Of a stretch of 64,000 bases of DNA, positions 35,601 through 44,472 are shown one piece after another. This DNA comes from Baylisascaris procyonis (lineage: Eukaryota; Nematoda; Chromadorea; Rhabditida; Ascarididae): the NCBI GenBank assembly GCA_037389465.1, contig JAZARR010000159.1, positions 6,230,501 to 6,294,500 of the forward strand, read 5' to 3'. Under the pieces are notes generated by a model. The model saw only the letters and a list, made by a program, of their open reading frames with translations, had not been told where the DNA came from and did no database searches. Within the stretch, counting starts at the first letter, position 1. Each line of letters begins with the position of its first letter. The position numbers and the translations under genes are program-made.

Positions 35601-37309
35601 ATTTAATTGACGTTTTTGAGGCAATGATCTTATTTCTAACTGGTCCTTAAACTCATTCACGCAATATGTATTTTAGTTTCCGATCACAGTCGTTGCTGTT
35701 TTAAATTTGGTCGGTGAAAAGAGGTCTTTTTTTTCCGTATTAATTTAGCAGATTTTATATGCGCAAACTCGTAAATTGTCTGATGAATTTGCATGAAGTC
35801 GCTAAAGGAAAACCACTTTTTTGTGAGTCGAATGCGTACAGTTTTATTTTCTTGTCTTTTACTTACTGAAAAATATAATTTCCTCATCAAATGAAATCAC
35901 CAATCGTTTTTCGCTGATAAAATCAATGAAACATTCTGTGCAAATCGAATGGATTCGCTTCGCGCAGAATGGCCGACATATGTGAATGAGTATGCAATTT
36001 TGTAACGAAACGAGTAGGGTTTTGCTTTTTCGCCGTATTGGTGTTCGGAAATCTTTTAGTGGTGCATATTTGATTCATTGGTTGAGTAGTGAATGGAGCA
36101 CAACTTAGGTGTTTTTCATTAATTGTTTTATGGGCTCAAACAGAACGTTTCAAGGAGTGTTGACATGCATCCGGAAGACACATTCGACCCACTCGCTTGG
36201 CGTTTCCCGAGGCAGCTTGTGCTCGGTGCCCTCGACGCTCCCATCTCAATGTTCCTTCATTCGCAGTACCTACCCGATATGTTCGAACGCGCTTTGCGCA
36301 CCAATTTGCGAGAACTTTTGCAAGCGAAACACAGATCGACCGATCAGCCGACGGAAAGCATTGGAGCCGACGAAGTGATATATTCAACATTTTATTTGCT
36401 TTACTAAGTTTTTTAATAGAGGCAAAAATTTTCAAACGGAACGAGGAATAATATGTTCACGTCAGATGCTGGTTTTGTGTAGTTTCGAGCTTTAATATTA
36501 GCACTTCGAGGTATAAGTAATGTAGCGACTTCAGAAATCGTTTCCAAACAGTGATTGCGGGATTGAATCTTCGTGAATCTTCGTTTTTGCGTTTTATTGT
36601 TTGTTCCGGCTGTTGTCAATAAGGCGTTTGCATGATTAAATGTAATAGGATTTCTCGGCTTTGTAGAATATCTAGTATGTCATTTAGATGCTTTGCTGCA
36701 GTTGACTTCCTGCAAGTCGCCGGAAAGGGGTTTGCATGAAGATTTCAGCACGCGAAGGTGATTCGAATAAAGGTTTCCGTTGAGGAGGAGGGTTGTGCAG
36801 AAGAGTTCCTGTTGACGAAATGGGGGAAGAAAGAAGCCCCCTCTGTTACATTGCGTTTCTTCACACATTGTTTAGATATGACGTCTTCTCGTGGGTACTA
36901 AGCAGAAATTGTTCTTCACACAATAACCAAGCGAAAATTCTTACGCTGAGGTATCTTTAAATTGTTTCAGCTGCTATATAGTCGGAATTTTAAATAAGAA
37001 CCTAAAGTTCATCTAGGGAGTAATACCCCGTTACGTGCAAGAATTGAGTGTTAGACTATGGAAGGCTATTAAAATTTGGTAAATTCGTGCTAGTGGGAAG
37101 TCTAAGGTCAAATTTTGGTGCTTTTGCGTAAATCTATGAAGCTCTTCTTTCAGCCTAAATCAGTTAGCGCATTCGAATTGGGTAGCTCGAAAGGCGTTCA
37201 GTGGGAACGACCTGAAGAGGATCCTGGCACTGGCTATCGGCGCATCGATGTGCATCCGGATCTGTGGTATTTCCTAGATTTGGCCGGTTTCATTGAATTC
37301 ACTACTTAG
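17634..37309 (+). CDS. KCMF1-type E3 ubiquitin ligase with a very long C-terminal extension (16 exons, 1050 aa)
   Basis: Exons: 17634-17652, 18495-18698, 19673-19842, 20797-20933, 21610-21836, 22384-22463, 23215-23386, 24517-24676, 28630-29452, 29756-29905, 30976-31167, 32157-32234, 32912-33076, 33930-34129, 36155-36374, 37154-37309. All junctions keep phase. The start MSSVHDGVSCDGC aligns with the KCMF1 N-terminus. Residues 7-67 are a ZZ zinc finger (C10, C13, C25, C28, C34, C37, H59, H63). Residues 94-117 and 132-165 are two C2H2/Di19 fingers (C96, C99, H112, H117; C133, C136, H160, H164/165). Vertebrate KCMF1 is an E2-dependent ubiquitin ligase that works with UBR4 in lysosomal/proteasomal degradation. 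The finger region should have the same role here. Residues about 178-600 are Ser/Arg/Gln-rich and probably disordered. Residues about 600-1050 look folded (aromatic, hydrophobic) but I do not recognise them. Human KCMF1 is about 381 aa, so the tail is extra, or two genes may have been joined. Confidence 0.8.
18495..18698 (+). CDS. KCMF1-like exon 2: ZZ-type zinc finger
   Basis: Acceptor TATTTAG, donor TTTTG|GTATTT. Encodes the ZZ finger: VSCDGCMAPNFSGDRYKC, then LRCYDFDLCARCYEEE and, after an acidic/basic insert, HQPTHPMQC. The spacing C-x2-C-x11-C-x2-C-x5-C-x2-C ... H-x3-H is that of KCMF1. The insert between the last Cys pair and the His pair is several residues longer than in the human protein. 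Confidence 0.9.
19673..19842 (+). CDS. KCMF1-like exon 3: first C2H2 (Di19-type) finger
   Basis: Acceptor CATTTCAG, donor ATG|GTACCT. Encodes ELTYQGDQSHNWDKWRVV followed by FTCPVCGAQGLSRDRLVSH and IEEHS. This aligns with the KCMF1 segment in which FTCP-C-G is followed by a helix with H-x4-H. Confidence 0.88.
20797..20933 (+). CDS. KCMF1-like exon 4: second C2H2 (Di19-type) finger
   Basis: Acceptor GTTCCAG, donor ACAG|GTTAAT. Encodes ACPICISTDFYRVGFGDYM, then LTDMAAHMQEHHTQ. The CPIC start, the 20-odd residue loop and the 'hhxHhxxxH' helix correspond to the second KCMF1 finger. The exon is too short for a 60-codon open frame and was found by phase and motif. Confidence 0.85.
21610..21836 (+). 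CDS. KCMF1-like exon 5: basic, Ser/Arg-rich linker
   Basis: Acceptor TTGCAG, donor AGA|GTTGGT. Encodes SSQSARGGGLSEFLRDRD, an acidic patch DFDEPEGE and RIRRRLIERSAND. It occupies the place of the RMFHPGRG-like basic segment after the fingers in KCMF1. Clear similarity to named proteins stops around here. Confidence 0.7.
22190..22240 (-). repeat. dispersed repeat copy in intron 5
   Basis: 22213-22231 is the exact reverse complement of 7463-7481. The flanking text TTTGAGGACGTTATTGCGCA also resembles 5246-5265 (TTTGAGCGCATTATTGCGCA). This makes a third related place. Confidence 0.35.
22384..24676 (+). CDS. KCMF1-like exons 6-8: disordered linker
   Basis: Three small exons (22384-22463, 23215-23386, 24517-24676) join in phase. 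Their peptides include PTFGFRPLSSTRQRTTPSQQ; then AEAQAADAMRMRFMRSANA and SSGSRSSVSSQRSVRS; then LQQVPNAVQSPSRQTTVS and RWAGEVARSILSAPEQVAHR. All are rich in Ser, Arg, Gln and Ala and predicted by eye to be unstructured, apart from short helices. The acceptor at 23214 (TATAAG) is weak and is supported mainly by phase. Confidence 0.65.
24355..24430 (+). repeat. polypyrimidine tract with C-run
   Basis: A C/T-only-like tract with a run of about 12 C, about 90-160 bp before the exon at 24517. It may act as an extended pyrimidine tract or form a non-B structure. No coding role. Confidence 0.7.
24677..28629 (+). other. intron 8, about 4 kb
   Basis: The longest intron of the KCMF1-like gene. The part 26.4-28.0 kb is very AT-rich, with degenerate AATACTTAAATACTT-type repeats near 27045-27140. 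A minus-strand open frame at 25476-25673 is described separately. I saw no extra in-phase + exon: the strong acceptor before 25483 leads straight to a stop in the required phase. Confidence 0.5.
25476..25673 (-). other. antisense open frame inside intron 8, Gly/Asn/Gln-rich
   Basis: Read on the minus strand after a good acceptor (ATCTTGCAG), 65 codons to a TGA. They include FASKQHWPMSATLTQDSNSG, a run of five Gly, then SLTQRQLAFERNECCQQMSN. The amino-acid choice looks more coding-like than the proline-run frame on the opposite strand. No second exon or polyadenylation signal was found. It could be the last exon of a nested gene or a chance frame created by a CTC/CCT repeat. Confidence 0.22.
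28630..29452 (+). CDS. KCMF1-like exon 9 (largest exon, 823 nt)
   Basis: Acceptor TTTACAG, donor GAATGAG|GTATAG. The open frame would otherwise end at the TAG inside that donor. Splicing on is preferred because the next exon joins in the same phase. The peptide begins with a charged segment (SLRREREHADERGEQSR) and a Ser-rich stretch. It then has a more ordered part: ALWPVLTAGTPICPLPVLRL, DDIPPLRLVMRVGRPLQNAF and FHPNFLLRYNRRHQ. It contains an ATG (NIMPTEG) that could serve as a start if this were a separate downstream gene. Confidence 0.72.
29756..32234 (+). CDS. KCMF1-like exons 10-12
   Basis: Exons 29756-29905, 30976-31167 (or from 30982, an alternative acceptor in the same phase) and 32157-32234, all phase 0. 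Texts: ELATPERARLDELTMIPVNR and AIEVIKRLDSR; LIRRAEATHSAASVGSS with DEDLGEYFTNAFK; PPDIGVILDGVVVERKRFF. Donors are GTGAGC, GTCAGA and GTAGGT. The helices and beta-like strands suggest the start of a folded domain. I do not recognise it. Confidence 0.6.
32912..34129 (+). CDS. KCMF1-like exons 13-14
   Basis: Exon 32912-33076 (acceptor ATTTGCAG, donor CAA|GTACAG) gives EEDRERFFVPWLRKEQELDE, then NLYDLSQPAVCEQPLPAGRP. Exon 33930-34129 (acceptor GTCTTCAG, donor CGC|GTATGT) gives FAVAVPLNVGNRFRVEKTIT, then LGVDDEATPWDSENG and FAYTPSLYVV. Both open frames extend further upstream in the same frame with other possible acceptors, so the 5' ends are the least certain parts of the model. Unrecognised domain. 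Confidence 0.55.
34130..36154 (+). other. intron 14
   Basis: About 2 kb. A + open frame at 34829-35059 ends SISLPPNSTGDSIGGGSSKN and onward to a stop. It could be an alternative 3' exon but has no phase-matching acceptor that I could verify. Nothing else seen. Confidence 0.35.
36155..36374 (+). CDS. KCMF1-like exon 15
   Basis: Acceptor GTTTCAAG, donor GAA|GTGATA. Encodes SVDMHPEDTFDPLAWRFPRQ, LVLGALDAPISMFLHSQYLP and DMFERALRTNLRELLQAKHR. Strong amphipathic-helix and aromatic content, and the local GC rise typical of an exon. Family unknown. Confidence 0.65.
37154..37309 (+). CDS. KCMF1-like exon 16 (stop codon)
   Basis: Acceptor TTCTTTCAG. Encodes PKSVSAFELGSSKGVQWERP, then GYRRIDVHPDLWYFLDLAGF and IEFTT, ending at TAG 37307-37309. 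Phase 0 joins it exactly to exon 15. The tryptophan-rich end looks like a structured domain terminus. The 3' UTR is not resolved: the first clear AATAAA I noticed is about 1.4 kb downstream, near 38725. Confidence 0.7.
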   Translation, partial: PKSVSAFELGSSKGVQWERPEEDPGTGYRRIDVHPDLWYFLDLAGFIEFTT

Positions 37310-40300
37310 TCAGTTGGTGTCGTTGGTTCATGTCTGGCTTATATTCGCTCTGTTTACTTGAGATATATCAGTTTGCGAAAGTGCTGCTGCTAAAAATATC
37401 CATTTCGATAAGAACTTACAAATGGAATGTCTCTAATCATTATGCCTCTTACGGCACTTTCTGTAAAGCGTAAATGCTAGGTCGTTGCAGACTACTTTTG
37501 TCATAAACCTTTCTAGATGTCGGATTGTGACTCGTATGGAAGAAAATTCTAATTTGCTCAATGGGTCCGCTATGAACTGAAGTTTTTCCGAGTGTAGATT
37601 CTTTCTTTCTCTGGCAAGGTCTTGCTAATAGTTCCTTCTTTTCTGATTGTAAGCAGTTGTTTAAATCTGCCTTGCAAATTTCAATATATATTCTTCTATG
37701 CCTACAACCACCTTTTTTATTGAAGTGATTTCAACAGGGATATCTGTTTTCAATGCGTCTTATTTTTCCCTTTATTTCTATTTTCTTTATTTTTATTTCT
37801 CTTTTTCGTCGCATTTTTTTTTTCTTCGAGGCTATAAAATGCCGCAGAACTTTTCTGTTATTTGATCGCTGTCGTTCTTTTTACATCTTTTTTTTTTTTT
37901 AATTTTCGTAAAAGTACATCGTATAGCATGTTCGTCGATGTACTTGCGTGTTCGTCTGTTCGTGAACATGCGTTTCGCTATTTCTGCGTGCTAGTTCCAA
38001 GCAATTAAATATGCTGTATGAGCTTTGGAGCTTCAGGTAAAGCACCAACTGTATATACGCAGCTTTTTGAATCCATTGGATGCAGATAAGACTATTGTTT
38101 CGAATGTAGATTTTTTATACAAGCGCACAATTTTGTGGGCAAGCAGGTCGGATTTTGAACACCCATCAAAAATTTTCGAGAGCGCGCTTTTAAGTGCCCA
38201 TTTTTGCAGACGGTCCGTTTTGACGGATAGTGCTCGATGAAATGTTTTGCCGCCAGTTACCCTGTGTAATGGAACTGCAAAAAGTCCACATCGTGATAGC
38301 TCCTCTGGCTCTTTTATCGATTAATCTTTTCCTTCGTTTAAGTTCTGTTGTTGTTCACATGCTGCGGTGTTTTCGCCAAACGTATGGTGAATCAGCACTA
38401 TGCAATACTACTGCAACAAAACTTTCTTCAGAGCAGTTTCTGGTTATCTGATTTACAGTTTTCTGGTTGTCAGCGTTCAGTTTCTATGAAGGTTGTTGTA
38501 TTCGTCTAGACAAGATAAGAATTTTTTTATGTTGTCTTAATTTTGCCAAACGTTTATCTCACCTCTATCTCACTCCGTAAAGTCATCCTATCTTTTTCTA
38601 TTGTCATTATTTTTTATTTTTCATCAAATACAACGTATTTCTATCCGTGTAGCTTAGAGCATCTGTATCTTGTAACTTTTTTGATTCTTTATGGACTTCC
38701 GGACACTCGTTCCAGCGACAACAATAAATGCAATCTGGACGACTCGTTTGATTTGTCGCATGCCGATATGTTGCTCATTATCGTTTGCATAAAAATGCGA
38801 CCATCCGGTGTAAAGTAGAATGAAGAAATTTCCTTTGTCCACTACAGTGCATAGCTGAAGGTTTGCTTGCATAAAGCTTGAAACCACGAAAGTGTTGCCG
38901 TGGTGTCAGATATACCGGAAGTATTGCTGTAATGTCAGGCACACTTCTGAAGAAGTTTGTCAAATAGTGAAGTCACGCTTTAGGGTCTCCCAATTTTGGT
39001 TTTTAAAGATTTTCGAATTCTGTTTCTACCATCCCTCGTTTCGGATTTTGGATTATTGATTTATCTAGCCATTCGTTGAGGCAACTTGCTGAATCCGTTC
39101 GTCTTTCTAGACTCTAGTAGGTTGTCTTTTGAAGAAGTGGATAGATTCTTTTGCTTTCAGTTTTTTTTTTCAGAAAACTTCAATTTGGCGTCGGGATGTA
39201 TTGTGGCAAGTGGGACATTCTTGTATATCCCATAATCGCTTTTCCTCACCAGTTGAACGAATTGCCTGTTGATGCAAAACTGTTGGCGAGCGACTGAATA
39301 GTTCCGAAGAAAGTCGTTAGTTGTTCAGAGAACCACCAAACAGGTGTTTTTTTTTCAGACTAAACGCGAAAACAACTGCTCCAGCAGTAAGAGAGACGAA
39401 ACAGTGCTCAAACTTTTGAATTCTGTAGAACTGTTTGACTCAATAGGTACGTTCCCAGGCCGATGTACTCGGTCTACGATCGTAGCAGAAAGCAACCCCC
39501 AATTTGGTTAAGTTTCGCCAGCAAGATGTGAAGTAGCCATCGATACTTTTTACTTCTTCCCATTAAAAGAATTTTTGTTTGCACTTCGCTGAGGCATTCT
39601 ATGAGCGTGGAACTAGCAAAATGAAATACTCGATGCATTTAATAATAGGCTTCAAATTAGCGTATTTGCTGACGAGATCAATGAGGTGAAATGGCCTGCA
39701 AATTTTGCGTCTAAAAATGGTTTGTTTTTTTCATTTGTGAATCTAAAACATGTTCGCCTACGTATAGTCTCAGCAAATAGAAGCAATTTATATCGATCTC
39801 GAGTGCATCTTTCAAATTTCATTAAAACATTAATTCGACGTCATTCCTATATTTAGCGAAATGCTTGTGAGAACGTTGTGAACGCATTCATTAAATATCA
39901 CAGAATTTGCGCGATAACGAAGCTTTTTCATTGTTGAACTCACCGACATCGGTTTATTTCATACTTTCAGGCGGTAAAGTTATGCTTTACCTGCTTTAAC
40001 TAAAATAAACTTCGGAAAGTGATTAGACTTTTTCAACTGCGCGTGCGATTGCCAATGTTAAATTACATCGACGAGATGAATCAGCCATTGATAAGTCTTC
40101 ACAATAGAAATACCGTTCTTTTATTGTCAGAGAATGTATTTTTTCGAGTTTTTGCTAAACAGTAATCTACACAACTGCAATAAACCTATAAGGTGGTGAG
40201 TAATCGTTCAAATCGAATCATCCTACTAACATTGTCTATATTAAAATGCAACTCGGCACTTGAATTGCGGTGTCCCTAATTCGTAGAATGAACTTTTGAT

Positions 40301-40475
40301 TGTTGTTTTATTGTGTGATGTATAATACTGGGAAATACGACGAGTGATTTATCAAGCGGCACCCCATTGAACGTTAAGCATTTCGCCAAAACAAAGTGAA
40401 ACTTTTTTTGAAGTGAAAGATGGACGGGGCGCTTAGAAAATGAATCTCGAGCAAGGACATTTTTGATGCGAGCAG
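37310..40475. other. downstream of the KCMF1-like gene: probable 3' UTR and spacer
   Basis: T-rich on the + strand, continuing the bias of the gene's introns to about 39.5 kb. There are T-runs at 37800-37900 and an AATAAA near 38725. Open frames at 38025-38240 and 38543-38818 have no motif or splice support. No RNA gene recognised. Confidence 0.35.
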
Positions 40476-40598
40476 ATGAACGCCCTGCAGCAGAAGCAAC
40501 CTCCGGCGACGAGACGAGAGCGTTCGGTTCGAATGAGGGGCGTCTCCGCAAAACGATTCGTTACGTCGATGCCCTCTTTAACGAACGGACCCCAATCT
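40476..40598 (+). CDS. candidate first exon of an unidentified gene
   Basis: ATG at 40476 opens MNALQQKQPPATRRERSVRM, then RGVSAKRFVTSMPSLTNGPQ, in a GC-rich island within AT-rich DNA. A donor TCT|GTAGAC follows at 40599. If unspliced, the frame stops at 40619 after 47 codons. The bases just before the ATG (GATGCGAGCAG) could be a trans-splice acceptor. The peptide is basic with no known domain. The other strand is also open here (minus 40276-40551), and no downstream exon was found. Confidence 0.25.
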
Positions 40599-40619
40599 GT
40601 AGACAAACTAATAGATTAA

Positions 40620-43600
40620 ACATCAGCAAAGGTTTAGAAATGACAATTACTTCTTCAAGAAAGCAGTTTTTGAGCTAATAAGAGTGTCACTCAACCATTT
40701 CACTATTTCATTGTAAGCTTCATCAGCATCGTTTGTAGCAGCTGTTTATAATCCAACTTGAAAGCTGTGAATCAACCTCGAGCATAACGGAATGGGGAGA
40801 GCGAGTCGGCGGTCCAAGAAATTTCAAGCACATGGAACCTACTGATGGAGCAATGAAAGCGTTCGATCGAGTCAAGCTTTAATATAACTTCGTCGTAGCG
40901 TCTTCTTACACAAAACGGAACTGCTGAGGAAATTTGCACAATATGAAGCATTCGCCAAGCAAATAGAAAAATTCCATGCCAGAGGGAGAAAGCAATAGAG
41001 TGGAAAAATTTTTTTTCAGCTCATTTTAAGCATATTTGGAGTCAGTCGTTTGAGTTTTTTTTTTCAATTTTTATTTAAGGATAGGAGCGTCAAGGCATAT
41101 ATTGCCCAAGGCGGATAAACCAATAAATGAAAGAAAAATGAAATCAAATATAAATGATGGGAATTTTTGGTATTCTATTTATGGAAAGACGTCTTTCATA
41201 TTTGGTATTTGATTATTTGTAAATATCAACGAATGCCGAAAGAGATAAAATAAATAAATAAATAGGTTGATTGAGGCAACTGGTATTTAAAGAAAACATT
41301 CTAATGATGAGTAAAATATGATAAACATTTTAATGAGACAATTGCTGGTGGCTGCCATATTTCGCATATTCGACTTAATCGACACTTCAGTTTAGATCGT
41401 TGCGAGAAATTATATTAAATTCAAGTCATCTTCCCGAGAGAATTTTCACAATTGATGACCGGTAAATTCTTCTACCAGTTTTGTAGATTCGCTTAGCGGC
41501 ACCGGAAACAATTTAATTTTTTAAATGTCATTAGATTTGCCCATGACTTCCTCACAAGATTGCAAAGTACACATTTTCAAGTCTATGCGATCGGCTGAAC
41601 TTCAAATTAGCAATCAGTCTACTTTTTCACAGATCGGAAAAAATTATTGATTAAAGTTGAGTCTACAAAAAAGCGCTTACGTCGATGAAAGTCACTGTTC
41701 GGGAACGTTTTCGATCTCATTTCTTCATTTAATATTAGCTGACATCATCGAGACATGGACTTACGACGTCTAGACGAACATGTGTGATCGAATAGGGAGG
41801 TGTGGAATATATTTAGTAGTACTAACTCTTTGTTGTGCACAAAACGAAGTCGTATATATTCAACAATAAGGGGAATGCGTTTATCCACTCCAAATGCACA
41901 ACGATATCTCCGATCGTTATTTCATTTATTGTATCAAAAACTATTGAAGACGATACAAATAAAGAGCAAAACGACCAAGTGAGCAGATAATATTCCTTAG
42001 TTTAACATAGGATCCCCACTGTTGTATGTATATTAGACGGATTTAAATTTTTTGACTATATATGTGATTCAATAAATGCACGCCATTTTCTCTCAATAGA
42101 AATTTTATGTTTTTTTAGTGAAGTGGGCATACAACAAAAGTTATTGAAATCTTACTGCAAAACAAGCAGCATCATTAATTGATGCTCATCTTACTGGTTC
42201 GTGGCGCACTATATGAAGCAGTAGAATGGCAATTGACAGGCATTTTTCTGAATTGAGGAAGCATGAGGAAATATGAAGGATGCAGTTGAAGAACACGACA
42301 CCAAGCAGTTACTATCGTGTTCAGAGACAGTTACCATAGAAGTCGTCCATTGGAAGAGAAATATTTCGTCACCACTGCATGCGCTTGCCAGATCTAGTTT
42401 CAAGGAGAGGGGGTTTCGTTTAAAATTACATGGTAATTAGTTGAACATAAACACTCATGTGTGCCCATTTTATCAAGCTATTGTTTAAAAAAATTCCTTC
42501 ATAAAAAGTTCGAAAGTGTGACACTTATTTATCAACAATAAAATGTGCATTATATCATTCGCAAATATATGAGCACTTGAGGTTTTATTGCATTTTGCGA
42601 ACAAATTACATTCTTATGAAGTTGCATAATCCTGTAATTAGGGAGCAACAAAAATGCAAAAATAGCAATTCTAAGATGATGAAAACGGCAAAGAAATATG
42701 AAGCCGCTCGCTTAGAATATCTCAAAAAGTGAGAAGATTCTCATACAAAACAACTCGAAGTATAGTAAAGAAGTTGCAAAGGAAATGAGTATATTTTACA
42801 ATCGGTATTTAATCCTTCCGAGATCTCAACATTGACATGAGGGGAAGGTACTCAGGTACAATGCAGTCATTATCGTATTAGGTATCCGTCTAAAAAGTAA
42901 GAAGGAAGAAACTGGTTGAAAAATATTCTTGCCGGAGACTTCTAAAAGTACCTTCTACAATAGCTGTGAAACGATGAGCGTCGCCTTACGTTCTGGGCAT
43001 CCCCAAAATTGCATCCCCAAAATGAGCCGCCGCTGCGAATCATTTTGAATAAAAACATTCGAGAACAATGGGTGTAAATAATTGTATTAGAGATTATGAC
43101 AATATCCAACATATGTTAGTAACCACAAATAAATCCCTGATGCTGATGCGATATTTCTATGAAAAAACATCAATGAAAAGATAGGATGACGTAGCAACAC
43201 CGTCAAATTTTTCTTCGCTAAACATGTTAAAAACATCGAACAATATTATATCAATCATATTACATCGTTACAGTTTCGAACACTTTTATAGAGTTTCAGA
43301 GAAATTGAAGAAACACTCTATCGGCTAATGCTATGCGAATTGCTATTGTTAAATGAACTAAAGAGTCTTATTTGTTCATGTAAAAATCATCAATATGAAG
43401 AAAAAACATTCTTTATGTTTCCTATTTGGGTAAGTACTACGACAGCACTAACGTTGCTAAAGTTTTTAATGGAACCTCTACAAGTAGAGCACTCTCAACG
43501 AAATACAGCCTCTGTTCTGCATATTGTTCGCGATTTCATCTACGATAAAGCTATTTCATGACGTTTTCTTTTAAACTGCAACAGGATACCCCGGGGTAAT

Positions 43601-44340
43601 GAATAACGATTCGACAAAGGCATTGAACATTTGGGAACTGAATTACCTGTGACAGAGATTAGTTTTCATATACAATCACCTTTCACATATGAACTCTGCG
43701 GAAATATCGTCATATCTAACCTGAAATTCATTGAGAATATGTCACTATACGATTTACCTACAAAAAAAAAATTCTAAGTACAGGCCAATTCACAACTACG
43801 ATGTCAACATTGTTGAAGACAACAATACCTTTCTTGTGCTGAAACGTTGACAGCATCAATGAATAGATACTGCATAAGCAATCGCTGTTCTATTGCAGGC
43901 GTACTTTTTCTCTGAAAATCCTGAAGCCAAATGTCTTTTGTAAGGTCATATCTCCTCCAAAATGCAATTTTTATTGACAAGGTAGCTAATTATCAGAATT
44001 CTGTGTGTAAAAAAACAATCTCTTTTGCATATTTAAAAAAAAAGACCTGGCTTCAGTATCGAAGCGATTGCTAACAACACTTAATGTTAATACTGTAACA
44101 GCTAGAAAGATACTATCATTACTCGTATCAGTATCTGCATCGATTCGGAGTAGATATAAATAATGAAGACAAATATTTGAATGTGCTATGAGCTATTCCT
44201 AAACTATATAAGAATCCGATTAAATTTAGGTTCATTGTCGCCGTTAGTCATTTCCGAATAAGATAGCTTTCTCTGTGACTCTATTGCACACTAGTTTTCT
44301 TCAAGCAGCATTTGATAGTAATTGTAATGTTGTAAAAATC
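40620..44340. other. gene-poor AT-rich stretch
   Basis: No supported exon. A + frame near 42275-42440 (ATG AAG GAT GCA GTT ...) stays open for 57 codons with plausible protein text (SETVTIEVVHWKRNIS) but lacks family or splice evidence. There is a small tandem duplication of CATCCCCAAAAT near 43000-43022. Confidence 0.3.
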
Positions 44341-44348
44341 AGATTAGG

Positions 44349-44472
44349 GCTCATTTCTTATTACAGTATTACGGCTTCTTATTGCAGTATCATGGCTCAT
44401 TTCTTATAACAGTATTGGTAATTTCGATTGATAACGTTATCAGAATTACCAATAGTGTAATAAGAAATAAGC
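44349..44472. repeat. tandem copies ending in a near-perfect inverted repeat (hairpin)
   Basis: Arms 44395-44423 and 44444-44472 are inverted copies of 29 bp with three mismatches. The 20-bp loop contains the perfect palindrome GATAACGTTATC. The left arm text (GCTCATTTCTTATTACAGTA) is already present at 44349, and a third partial copy lies at about 44374-44390. This looks like a small foldback element or MITE remnant. Confidence 0.65.

Noticed and set aside
17634..37309. HERC2- or ZZEF1-type protein as the source of the ZZ finger
   Set aside because: Those proteins lack the two Di19-type C2H2 fingers immediately after the ZZ finger. The GVSCDGC start and the THPMQC segment are specific to KCMF1.
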